This document shows positions 1 to 7,671 of a DNA stretch of 64,000 nucleotides, in pieces. The stretch lies in the NCBI GenBank assembly GCA_022447225.1, contig JAKVAZ010000014.1, forward strand, positions 124,001 through 188,000, given 5' to 3'. The position numbers and the translations under genes were made by a program. Position 1 is the stretch's first letter; each line of letters opens with the position of its first letter. This DNA comes from Fuerstiella sp. (GTDB lineage: Bacteria > Planctomycetota > Planctomycetia > Planctomycetales > Planctomycetaceae). A model generated the notes under the pieces. That model was not told the DNA's origin. It worked only from the letters and a program-made list of their open reading frames with translations, and made no database searches.

Positions 1-620
1 TTCATCGGCAAATAGTGACATCGCAAACGTATCAGCAGTCCAGTCGTCCGCGGGCCGAGGCATTGCGTGTTGACGCGGGGGCGCGACTGCTGTGGAGATT
101 TCCGCCAAGGCGTCTGGAAGCTGAGGCCATTCGTGACACGATGTTAAGTGTCAGTGGCCGGCTGAATCTGAAAATGGGCGGCCCTGGATTCGATTTCTTC
201 AATCAGCGGGGCGGACTTTCGGATTATATCCCCAGGGAAACATTTGATGAATCCGGATGGCGTCGCATGGTTTACGCTCACAAAATCCGCATGCAGGCGA
301 TCGACATTTTTGGCACCTTCGACTGCCCGGACGCCGGGCAGATGACACCTCAGCGCACTCGGTCGATCACACCTCTGCAGTCGCTCAGTCTGATGAACAG
401 TCCTTTTGCCAACCGGCATGCCGAGTTCTTTGCTCAACGCGTTCGGGACGAAGCCGGTCCGGAGATCTTAGCTCAGATTGACCACAGCTTTCTGATCGCA
501 CTGTCTCGGCGGCCGTCCGATGGTGAGCGCCGGCACATGATGCAGCTGGCACAGTTTCACGGACTGCAGCAGGTTTGCCGAGTATTGTTCAATACCAGTG
601 AATTTCTGTTTCTTCGGTAA
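1..620 (+). CDS. PSD1/DUF1553 protein, C-terminal part only
   Basis: This is the last ~206 codons of a planctomycete PSD1-family protein (DUF1553). The reading frame is open through the left edge: the codons before the first internal GTG read HRQI, which continues into the family's usual 'LHRLI-TS-TYRQSS' segment, so the real start lies outside the window. Visible signatures are the RRLEAEAIRD helix (about 32 residues in), the SGRLN-MGGPGF motif and the PQRT-TPLQ-LSLMN block near the C-terminus, ending in the typical FNTSEFLF. Similar stretches occur in the PSD1 genes at 7.7, 36.3 and 41.1 kb. PSD1 proteins are usually exported and paired with DUF1501 proteins; their biochemical role is not established. 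The stop lies 21 bases from the stop of the convergent oxidoreductase gene. Family assignment is secure; the substrate is unknown. Confidence 0.9.
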   Translation, partial: HRQIVTSQTYQQSSRPRAEALRVDAGARLLWRFPPRRLEAEAIRDTMLSVSGRLNLKMGGPGFDFFNQRGGLSDYIPRETFDESGWRRMVYAHKIRMQAIDIFGTFDCPDAGQMTPQRTRSITPLQSLSLMNSPFANRHAEFFAQRVRDEAGPEILAQIDHSFLIALSRRPSDGERRHMMQLAQFHGLQQVCRVLFNTSEFLFLR

Positions 621-641
621 ATTCTCTGCTCTCTGTCCGAT

Positions 642-1619
642 TCACGGAAGCAGCACCGTTGCCCCGGTCGTCTTTCGGTTTTCCAGATCACGATGAGCCT
701 GTGCCGCCTCCTGCAGGGCATACGTCTGATTGATTTCGATCCTGACGGCGCCGCTCTCAACAACGGAAAATAATTCATCGGCGTTGGTTGTCAGCTGTTC
801 GCGGGTCGCGGTGTAAGTTGCCAGGGTTGGGCGGGTAAGAAACAACGAACCGTGAGATGTCAGTTCGTGGACAGCCAAAGGAGGGACCGAACCCGACGAC
901 TGTCCGAACGTGACCATCAAACCGAGCGGCCGCAGGCAGGCGAGGGAGTTGTCAAACGTATCGCGTCCAACCGAATCGTAGACGACCGGTACCCCCTCAC
1001 CATTTGTCAGTTCGCGGACTCGATCGACAAAGTTTTCTTCACCGTACAGGATCGGGTGATCGCAGCCGTGTGAACTGGCCAGGTCTGCTTTTTCCGGTGT
1101 GCTGACTGTTCCGATTACTGTGGCGCCCAGGTGTTTTGCCCATTGACAGACCAGCAGTCCGACTCCGCCCGCCGCGGCGTGTATCAGGATTGTGTCACCT
1201 GACTTGACCGGATAGCAGCGTCGGATCAGATAATGTGTGGTGAGTCCCTTGAGCATCAACGCTGCGCCCTGCCGGTCATCGACGCCGTTTGGCAGTTTGA
1301 CGAGGCGTGCAGCGGGCATGATCCGCTCTTCGGCGTAGCTGCCGATTGGTCCACCGGCATAGGCGACGCGGTCGCCAATCTGCAGGTCGTGCACATCTTC
1401 TCCGGTTTCTTCAACAATACCTGCCCCTTCCACGCCGATTGCCGTTGGCAGCGAATCGACGGGATACAGTCCGGTACGGTGGTACGTATCGATGAAGTTG
1501 AGTCCCACCGCCGTTTGTCGCAAACGGATCTCACCGGCAGCCGGACTGGCGACTTCGACGTCTTCCCAGCGTAAGACTTCAGGGCCGCCTGTTTCGTGGA
1601 TTCGGATTGCTTTGCTCAT
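642..1619 (-). CDS. NADPH:quinone oxidoreductase, MDR/QOR family
   Basis: A 325-residue zinc-independent medium-chain dehydrogenase/reductase, the usual length for quinone oxidoreductases of the QorA type. The N-terminal GroES-like domain has the family pattern GLNFIDTYHRTGLYP (about 39-53). The Rossmann part carries AAAGGVG (148-154), the nucleotide-binding glycine motif of this family, and VYDSVG (about 214-219). The structural-zinc cysteine cluster of classical alcohol dehydrogenases is absent. The predicted activity is cytoplasmic NADPH-dependent one-electron reduction of quinones or reduction of enones. It has its own ATG, sits 323 bp downstream of the solA-like gene on the same strand, and converges on the PSD1 gene. 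It could be any QOR subfamily member; the true substrate cannot be read from sequence. Confidence 0.9.
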   Translation of the reverse strand: MSKAIRIHETGGPEVLRWEDVEVASPAAGEIRLRQTAVGLNFIDTYHRTGLYPVDSLPTAIGVEGAGIVEETGEDVHDLQIGDRVAYAGGPIGSYAEERIMPAARLVKLPNGVDDRQGAALMLKGLTTHYLIRRCYPVKSGDTILIHAAAGGVGLLVCQWAKHLGATVIGTVSTPEKADLASSHGCDHPILYGEENFVDRVRELTNGEGVPVVYDSVGRDTFDNSLACLRPLGLMVTFGQSSGSVPPLAVHELTSHGSLFLTRPTLATYTATREQLTTNADELFSVVESGAVRIEINQTYALQEAAQAHRDLENRKTTGATVLLP

Positions 1620-1942
1620 TGGTTATCTGGTCGATGTTTGAGGATATGCAGTGCTGAGTGGCTGAACGTGCCAGGTCTGGCCGGCATTTTGAGGCCCTGT
1701 GCTGCCTGTCTGAATTCCGGGTGTGTGACCGGTCGGCTTCATTCGATCGGAAACAATTGTTGACCGTCCTGCACGAAAGAGCAACACAGACCGTCGGCGG
1801 CGGGGCCGCTCCGGTCCGACTGTATCTGACGTGCTGATGAGGTCACGGAGTTGCCAGACGCCCGTGCGCCTGGCTGCCGGATGTGTGACCACGTTGCTGT
1901 TGTCGGACATCGTGTTCACAGTGACTGAACAGAATTAATCCG
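1620..1942. other. Intergenic, no convincing gene
   Basis: The gap between the solA-like gene and the quinone oxidoreductase gene. A 98-codon open frame on the minus strand fills most of it, but its product is rich in Arg, Thr, Ser and Pro, lacks any recognisable motif or hydrophobic core, and has no clear ribosome binding site. I treat it as non-coding. The gap must hold the promoter of the oxidoreductase unless the two genes are co-transcribed. Confidence 0.5.
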
Positions 1943-3058
1943 TTATCCGAATCGATTCAGTGCGAACCGTGCAATTGGCCAGGGAGTGGATCCTTCGACC
2001 ACGAGTTGCGCCAGGATCAGGCCGATCAGTGTTGAAAATTTGAAACCATGTCCCGAGAAGCCGCCACCCACCAGGATGTTCGGGTGCTGTGGATGCGGAC
2101 CAATCAGAAAATCCTGATCCGGAGTTTCGGTATACATGCATGTTGAAGCTTCGTGGAACTGAAATGAATATTTCGGCATCAGTGCCTTCAGCCAGTTATT
2201 CAGTGATTCGTGTGTGGCCCGTTCAAAGGTGCGGTCGATGCGATCAGGATGTGTCGTGTCGCCACGTGTATCATCGGCGACTTTGATGCCCGGACCGTGC
2301 ATCGGGAAACCGTAGAATCGCGTGTCGTAGTCGGCGTAGACCGGCAGACCCGTTGGCCCTGGTGACTGTGGACTGTTCGCACGGAAATAAAATTTCTGCT
2401 GGCGTGTGACAGTCAGAGGAAGACGAAGCTCGCTCAAAACATCTGCGGTCCACGGACCTGCGGTCACCACAAGGCGATCAGCCCTGAAGTCACCGGCTGA
2501 TGTGCGTACGATGCCGGGCCGGTCACCGGTAAATTCTACGTTCTCCACATGAACCTGTTGATGGACGGCCGCACCGAGTCTGCGGGCTTCAGCAAGATGT
2601 GTCCTCACGCAACGTGATGCATCAAGGAACCCGGCGCGGGGGGTGAAGCAGGCCATGCTCTGTTTCGGCAACTGCAGATCGGGAAACTGCGACGAAACGT
2701 CTTCCGGTGTGAGCTGTTCGAATTCGGCACGACTGCGTCGAATGGCCCGCAGGTTCTGTTCGAACAACGTGCAGTCGGGGCCGCCATACCCCAGAAACCC
2801 GCACAGATGAAGCAGTGATTCACCTGACACCGTCTGCAATTCCTGCCACAGAGGCAATGCGGCTTCTGCCAGTTCGGTGTACAGCGGATCGTGGTAGAAC
2901 ACGCGGAATGCGCGGGAATGTCCGTGCGAACTGCCGAATCCATGACCGGTCTCGAATTGCTCGAGACCGACAACATTCTGTTGCAGGCGGGCCAGGTGGT
3001 ACAGAGTGGCGCTTCCCATGGCCCCAAGCCCAAGTACCAGGCAGTCCACGTCGTTCAT
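1943..3058 (-). CDS. Monomeric sarcosine / N-methyl amino acid oxidase (FAD)
   Basis: A FAD-dependent amine oxidase of the MSOX/SolA family, 371 residues from the preferred start. The dinucleotide-binding GLGAMG is at residues 10-15, followed by the family's GSSHGHSRAFR segment (about 42-52). The family's covalent flavin cysteine is present: Cys307 in STCMYTETPDQDF. The C-terminus has GGGFSGHGFKFS, where the isoalloxazine contacts lie. The reaction is oxidative demethylation of sarcosine or another N-methyl amino acid to the amino acid, formaldehyde and H2O2. An upstream in-frame ATG at 3115 overlaps the aspartoacylase stop as ATGA and would add 19 residues; I prefer 3058 because the FAD motif then starts at the usual distance. 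The overlap still suggests translational coupling to the upstream gene. Confidence 0.88.
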   Translation of the reverse strand: MNDVDCLVLGLGAMGSATLYHLARLQQNVVGLEQFETGHGFGSSHGHSRAFRVFYHDPLYTELAEAALPLWQELQTVSGESLLHLCGFLGYGGPDCTLFEQNLRAIRRSRAEFEQLTPEDVSSQFPDLQLPKQSMACFTPRAGFLDASRCVRTHLAEARRLGAAVHQQVHVENVEFTGDRPGIVRTSAGDFRADRLVVTAGPWTADVLSELRLPLTVTRQQKFYFRANSPQSPGPTGLPVYADYDTRFYGFPMHGPGIKVADDTRGDTTHPDRIDRTFERATHESLNNWLKALMPKYSFQFHEASTCMYTETPDQDFLIGPHPQHPNILVGGGFSGHGFKFSTLIGLILAQLVVEGSTPWPIARFALNRFG

Positions 3059-3111
3059 GCTGATCGTCTCACAGTTTATGGAAGTCTGTTTAGCAGCAGG
3101 TTGACGAAACG

Positions 3112-4122
3112 TCATCCTGCGGGGAGTTCCAGCACGAAGACAAGAAAGTCACCTGCGAACACTCTGGGGAGTGTTCGCAGAAACAGGACCCGTCCGGCGC
3201 GTTGGCTCCGAATTTCTGCAAGAACGGTCCCGTTCGGATGGCGGATCTCACCAAGAGTCTGTCCCTGTTCCACAGAATCCCAGACGCCCACAGCCGGGAC
3301 AAATAATCCGGACGCCGGACTTGGATGGTCGATCTGCAGATGCCCCGAACCTTCGCTGTTTGTTTCGAAGCAGTGTTCCGGTGGAGTCCTCGGAAAATCA
3401 CCAGGCATCATTTCGAGAAACGACAACAGATTTCGCAGGCCCTGTTGAGCCAGCATTCGGTCGTCCGGTCGGCAACGACCTTCACCTGACATTTCGACAT
3501 AAATCGCCGGTACGCCGCATTCTCTTGCCGCAGACAGCGATCTCCCCGGCAACGCGGCAGTTCCCCAGACCAGTTCGAATCCCCAGGCGATGGCAGCCGC
3601 GCGTTGCAGTTCATTCAATTCTGAATTCAGAACCTGGTAGCCGGCAAATCGTCTGATCCGATAAGCGTTTCCGCCGGCATGCAGGTCCGCATAAAAATCG
3701 GCCTGACCGACGATGTGATTCGCAAAAGCGCTGGCGATGCGTTCACTGATCGTTCCCGTCGGACTGCCTGGAAAGATCCTTGCCAAATTCTGATGATCCC
3801 AGCCTCCCTCACGTGTGGCGGCTGTATACGCCGGTGTGTTGAGAATAGGGATGCCGATAAACGTTCCGCGGAGTGATTCGGGGTTCAGCTCATCAAACAC
3901 GTCCTGAATCGCGACCGGACCTTCGTATTCATCGCCGTGGACACCTCCGGTTGTCAGTAAGGTTTTCCCGGGATGACGGCCCCGGACGATCACCGTGGAA
4001 AACACAAGCGGCTGGCCGTCCGGCAGGCTGTCGACGATGAGTTCCAGTTTTAGTTTGGTTCCGGGGCTGACGTTCTCAATACGAAATTCTGCAGCGGAAA
4101 TCTGTTGCGGTATTGAAATCAT
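3112..4122 (-). CDS. Succinylglutamate desuccinylase/aspartoacylase family zinc enzyme
   Basis: A zinc carboxypeptidase-fold deacylase of the AstE/AspA superfamily, about 336 residues. The metal ligands are visible: GGVHGDEYEG (His62, Glu65) and DLHAGG (His148). NLARIFPG (about 112-119) matches the substrate-binding N-R-FPG segment of the family. The C-terminal ~70 residues look like the beta-domain of the family (SGLFVPAVGVWDSVEQGQ). The expected reaction is hydrolysis of an N-acyl amino acid or related amide in the cytoplasm. An alternative start at 4158 adds 12 residues; the start at 4122 has AGGA upstream. Its 3' end overlaps or abuts the FAD amine oxidase, so the pair may act in one catabolic route, releasing an amino acid that is then oxidised. 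The acyl group is unknown. Confidence 0.85.
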   Translation of the reverse strand: MISIPQQISAAEFRIENVSPGTKLKLELIVDSLPDGQPLVFSTVIVRGRHPGKTLLTTGGVHGDEYEGPVAIQDVFDELNPESLRGTFIGIPILNTPAYTAATREGGWDHQNLARIFPGSPTGTISERIASAFANHIVGQADFYADLHAGGNAYRIRRFAGYQVLNSELNELQRAAAIAWGFELVWGTAALPGRSLSAARECGVPAIYVEMSGEGRCRPDDRMLAQQGLRNLLSFLEMMPGDFPRTPPEHCFETNSEGSGHLQIDHPSPASGLFVPAVGVWDSVEQGQTLGEIRHPNGTVLAEIRSQRAGRVLFLRTLPRVFAGDFLVFVLELPAG

Positions 4123-4324
4123 GACTTCTATCGTCCTGCCAAACACTGTTGAAGTCAATCAGCGGATCCTTCACATCCGTTACCTGCAGGCCGACTGCCC
4201 GGGCATGACCCCCGGGAATACTGAGTCGCGACTGTCGTTCCGGTTGCGGCATTCATCATGCCGTCGGTAAAATGAACGCTGACTTTGCAGATAATTGAAC
4301 ACTTCGGCACAGGATCACACCTTT

Positions 4325-5626
4325 ATGGCCCTGCAAAACAAACTGTTTGTTCCGGTGACCGTTTGCTGCATGCTGCTGCAAATCAATGTTGTTGCAGCGG
4401 CCGACTGGTCCGGATGGCTTGGCGAACATCGCAACGGTTCCACCACGGAGGAATCCGGCTGGCCGAACGCGTGGCCACCTCAAAAAATCTGGCAGCAGGA
4501 TACCGGTCAGGGGACAAGTTCACCGATCATTGCAGGTCGACGTGTCTACGTCATGGGTTGGGCAAACGGAAACGATCGTGTGCAGTGTTATGATGCCCGC
4601 GATGGTCGACTCGTCTGGTCCGAATCGTACGAATCACCCGAACATGCGAGAGACTTCAGGGGGAGTAAGAGTCACTACAGCGGTCCCAGTTCCACACCAA
4701 ACCTGGATCGGTCTACCGGCCTGCTGTATACGCTTGGTTCCGATGGAGATCTGCATTGTCGAGACTCGCGGAAAAATGGTGTATTGCTGTGGGAACGAAA
4801 CCTGTACGACGATTTCAACCCGCCAACCCGTCCCGGAACGTACAGTTGCGGTTTCGTGACATCCCCGCTGATTCACCGCGATCTGCTGATCGTGGAAATC
4901 GGTGGTGAACGGGGGACTGTGGTTGCATTCGACAAGCGTACAGGGAGAAAGGTCTGGAGCTCGGAATGTCAGGATTGTCAGGGCCAAACCAGTGGTCCGT
5001 CAGCTGTGTTTAAGGTTTCAGGCAAGCCCTGTCTTGCTACATTCACGGAAGAACATCTGGTCGTCATGCGGCTTGACGGTGATCAGGCGGGACGGACCAT
5101 TGGGCAGTACGACTGGAAAACCGAACACAGCTGCAATATTGCGACACCCATTGTGCTTGACGATCGGGTCTTCATCACGTCTGCCTACGATCAGAATCGT
5201 TGTGCGCTGCTGAAGGTGAAACTTGACGGGCTGACCGAAGAATTTAGCTCACGGCTTATTGGCAGCCGGGTGTCCAGTCCTGCGTTGTGGCAGGGTCGTA
5301 TCTATGCGATCGATACGACTTTGAAGTGTCTTGACCTGGAAGCGCCGGACAGGACTTTATGGAAGGGCGGACGATTCGGATTTGGCTCTGTCATTGCCAC
5401 CGGTGACGGAAAACTGGTCGCGTTTGGACTTGGACGGCTGCAGCTGTTTGATGCAGCATCGGACACCCATGATCGGCTTTATCGGTCGAAGCTGCTTGAT
5501 GGCATCGGACAGGCGAAAGACGATTCGTATCCGCATCTCGCCCTGGGCAACGGGATACTCGTCGTGAAGGACAAGCAGGGGCATATGCAGGTGTTTTCCG
5601 TGGCGACGGGAGATCGCGGCAGCTAG
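4325..5626 (+). CDS. Secreted PQQ-like beta-propeller protein (BamB-like repeats)
   Basis: A 433-residue exported protein made of PQQ-enzyme/BamB-type repeats. The N-terminus from ATG 4325 is a signal peptide (hydrophobic VPVTVCCMLLQ, then AAA before DWSGW). The opening DWSGWLGEHRNGST is the typical start of planctomycete 'PQQ-binding-like beta-propeller' proteins. Repeats such as CYDARDGRLVWS, VAFDKRTGRKVWS and QVFSVATGD recur, matching propeller blades. A TTG at 4295 would add 10 residues without a signal-like start and is less likely. There is no catalytic residue set for a quinoprotein dehydrogenase, so a scaffold or binding role in the periplasm is more likely than an enzyme. It is transcribed divergently from the deacylase gene over a ~200 bp shared upstream region. 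Confidence 0.85.
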   Translation: MALQNKLFVPVTVCCMLLQINVVAAADWSGWLGEHRNGSTTEESGWPNAWPPQKIWQQDTGQGTSSPIIAGRRVYVMGWANGNDRVQCYDARDGRLVWSESYESPEHARDFRGSKSHYSGPSSTPNLDRSTGLLYTLGSDGDLHCRDSRKNGVLLWERNLYDDFNPPTRPGTYSCGFVTSPLIHRDLLIVEIGGERGTVVAFDKRTGRKVWSSECQDCQGQTSGPSAVFKVSGKPCLATFTEEHLVVMRLDGDQAGRTIGQYDWKTEHSCNIATPIVLDDRVFITSAYDQNRCALLKVKLDGLTEEFSSRLIGSRVSSPALWQGRIYAIDTTLKCLDLEAPDRTLWKGGRFGFGSVIATGDGKLVAFGLGRLQLFDAASDTHDRLYRSKLLDGIGQAKDDSYPHLALGNGILVVKDKQGHMQVFSVATGDRGS

Positions 5627-6055
5627 GGGACACACGTCTGCACCGGTTCAGAATTCTGAACGACTGAAACAATCGGACCGGAATTTACTGCGGACCGGAA
5701 TTTACTGCGGACCGGCCTCGATTCGCACGTTGCTTTGTGCACGACGCACAAAAATTGCGGATTATCGGTTCCTGGGAATTCAGTTGCTGGCTGATCCGCC
5801 GGGAAATATTGGCAATTTGTCGGTATTTTCTCATAATAGTGTCTCGCGTTTGTCCCATGGTTTGTGTTTGCCGGATCGCCGTGAATCAGATTAAATACGG
5901 TGTTTGATCCTCGGAGATCGAGACGAAGACACTCGTAAGGCTTCCACACACGGTGTCGAATGTTGTGTGCGGTGCGTCGATCGTCGATCAAGTTCACGTT
6001 ACGGACAGGTGGCCCTGTCCGGACCGTTCCTGGAACTCAGTCGCAGGTACCTGTC
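5627..6055. other. Intergenic region upstream of DUF1501 gene
   Basis: A 429-bp gap with no supportable gene. The open frame of the following DUF1501 protein extends back to 5960, but those extra 32 residues lack any feature and precede the Tat signal, so I leave them out. The gap contains the 17-bp tandem repeat described separately. I see no strong terminator hairpin. Confidence 0.6.
5674..5715. repeat. 17-bp tandem repeat, 2.5 copies
   Basis: The unit CGGACCGGAATTTACTG occurs at 5674-5690 and identically at 5691-5707, followed by a partial third copy CGGACCGG at 5708-5715. It lies about 50 bp after the stop of the beta-propeller gene. It could be a replication-slippage product or a pair of operator sites for the downstream DUF1501/PSD1 genes. 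The exact identity of the two full copies is directly visible; any function is a guess. Confidence 0.9.
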
Positions 6056-7486
6056 ATGTCAGTGCCCAACAACCCACACGCTCATCATTGTTCCGGTCCG
6101 GTATCCCGTCGCAATTTTCTGGAATACGGCGCCGTGGCAGGATCTGGTGCCGGTCTGGCCGATTTGTTGCGTGCCCGTGATGCTGCAGCTTCCGGCAACC
6201 AAAGTCCGCAGGATACTGCGGTGATTTTCGTGTGGCTGGCAGGCGGTCCTCCGCACATGGAAACGTACGATATGAAGCCGGATGCCCCGAGCGATTACCG
6301 GGGTGTGTTTTCTCCGATTGAGACAAATGTTCCCGGGATGGATGTCTGCGAACTGTTGCCAATGCACACGCAGGTTGCGGACCGCTACAACATCATTCGC
6401 TCCATTCGCCATGATTTTGCAGACCATGGTGGCGGGCACAAGCGATTTATGACAGGGCGCGATCCGGAAACACCAACTGGGTTTGTTAATGACAAACCCT
6501 GCGTGGGATCGATGGCTTCGCTAGCGCTTAAAGGACACCGTGATACACGAGGGCTGCCAAATTATATTGTGCTGGGAAGCAGTCGTGTAGACAGTATAGA
6601 TACGTTCAGCTTTGGTTCGGCATATCTGGGTGCGCACACACACCCGTTCCGGATTTCAGCGGATCCCAGTCGTGACGACTTTGCAGTGCAGAACGTGGGT
6701 GTCGACAAGTCGATGTCCGATCGTCTGGAAGATCGCGTGGCGCTGCTGAACGGATTTGACGGCATGCGTCGCGAACTGGACAACGTGGCGATGAGACAGA
6801 GTATGGACGTATTCAATCAGCGCGCCGTAGATATGCTGACCTCCCCTGACGTCCGCAGTGCGTTTGATATTACTCAGGAAGCTCCGGAAGTCCGTGAGCG
6901 ATTTGGTCGGCATGGATGGGGGCAGCGTGCCATCCTGGCGAGACGCCTGGTCGAACGCGGTGTGCCGTGGGTCACCGTTGTTATGGAGAATCCGTATCAG
7001 TCCGGTGTTTTGATGCCCAAATACGGGGTCTACAACTGGGATTCTCACGCGGTGAATTGTCACCTGTTCAAAGATGCTGAAATTCGATTTCCCATCTACG
7101 ACCGCACGGTCACAGCCATGATCGAAGATCTGTACGACCGCGGACTCGACCGGAAAGTGTTGCTGGTGGTTACCGGTGAATTCGGTCGCACGCCGCGGAT
7201 CACGGTCCGTCCAGGAACTCAGACCAAAGTCAATCAGCCTGGACGTGATCACTGGCCCGCTGCGATGAGTGTTTTGGTTTCCGGTGGGGGCATGAGGACA
7301 GGGCAAATCATTGGGTCCACCAACAGTCTGGGTGAGGAACCGGTTCAACGCGCCATGACCCCCAACGATCTGTGGGCCACCGTTTTTCGACATCTCGGTG
7401 TGGATTATACCAGCACATTCCCCGACTACAGTGGTCGACCGATGCACATCCTGCCCTACGGCGAGCCAATTGCTGAACTCATTTAA
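6056..7486 (+). CDS. DUF1501 family protein, Tat-exported
   Basis: A 476-residue DUF1501 protein, distantly related to the sulfatase/alkaline phosphatase fold. The start at ATG 6056 puts a twin-arginine motif SRRNFLEYG near residue 17, followed by a hydrophobic segment rich in Ala and Gly. Family blocks visible are FVWLAGGPPHMETYDMKP, the RYNIIRSIRHDFADHGGGH region, GEFGRTP and GRDHWP near the C-terminus, and a final WATVFRHLGVD. These hold the acidic and histidine residues expected of the metal site. DUF1501 proteins are typically encoded next to PSD1 genes and are thought to act with them outside the cytoplasmic membrane; the reaction is unknown. The PSD1 gene follows 185 bp downstream. AGGT precedes the start. 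The frame is open to 5960, but the longer form would bury the Tat signal. Confidence 0.9.
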   Translation: MSVPNNPHAHHCSGPVSRRNFLEYGAVAGSGAGLADLLRARDAAASGNQSPQDTAVIFVWLAGGPPHMETYDMKPDAPSDYRGVFSPIETNVPGMDVCELLPMHTQVADRYNIIRSIRHDFADHGGGHKRFMTGRDPETPTGFVNDKPCVGSMASLALKGHRDTRGLPNYIVLGSSRVDSIDTFSFGSAYLGAHTHPFRISADPSRDDFAVQNVGVDKSMSDRLEDRVALLNGFDGMRRELDNVAMRQSMDVFNQRAVDMLTSPDVRSAFDITQEAPEVRERFGRHGWGQRAILARRLVERGVPWVTVVMENPYQSGVLMPKYGVYNWDSHAVNCHLFKDAEIRFPIYDRTVTAMIEDLYDRGLDRKVLLVVTGEFGRTPRITVRPGTQTKVNQPGRDHWPAAMSVLVSGGGMRTGQIIGSTNSLGEEPVQRAMTPNDLWATVFRHLGVDYTSTFPDYSGRPMHILPYGEPIAELI

Positions 7487-7671
7487 CTCCAGCTTCCTGC
7501 CGATACCGGCGTGAAATGTTGAGCGGTTAAGTGTGTGTGAATCGGATAACCTGTCTGTACGGGTAAACCGTATCGATCGGGGGATGGACCGGCGGCGGAC
7601 GATGCGCTGAGACGGGACTTGTTTTTGATTGTGAAAATTGCGCCAGATGACTGGTGTGTCGGGTAGCAGCG

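Noticed and set aside
1623-1919. 98-codon minus-strand frame directly upstream of the quinone oxidoreductase gene
   Set aside because: Rich in Arg/Thr/Ser/Pro, no motif, no ribosome site; likely chance frame.
3560-3590. tRNA-like GTTCGAATCC string
   Set aside because: Lies inside the aspartoacylase-type coding frame, with no matching acceptor or anticodon stems.
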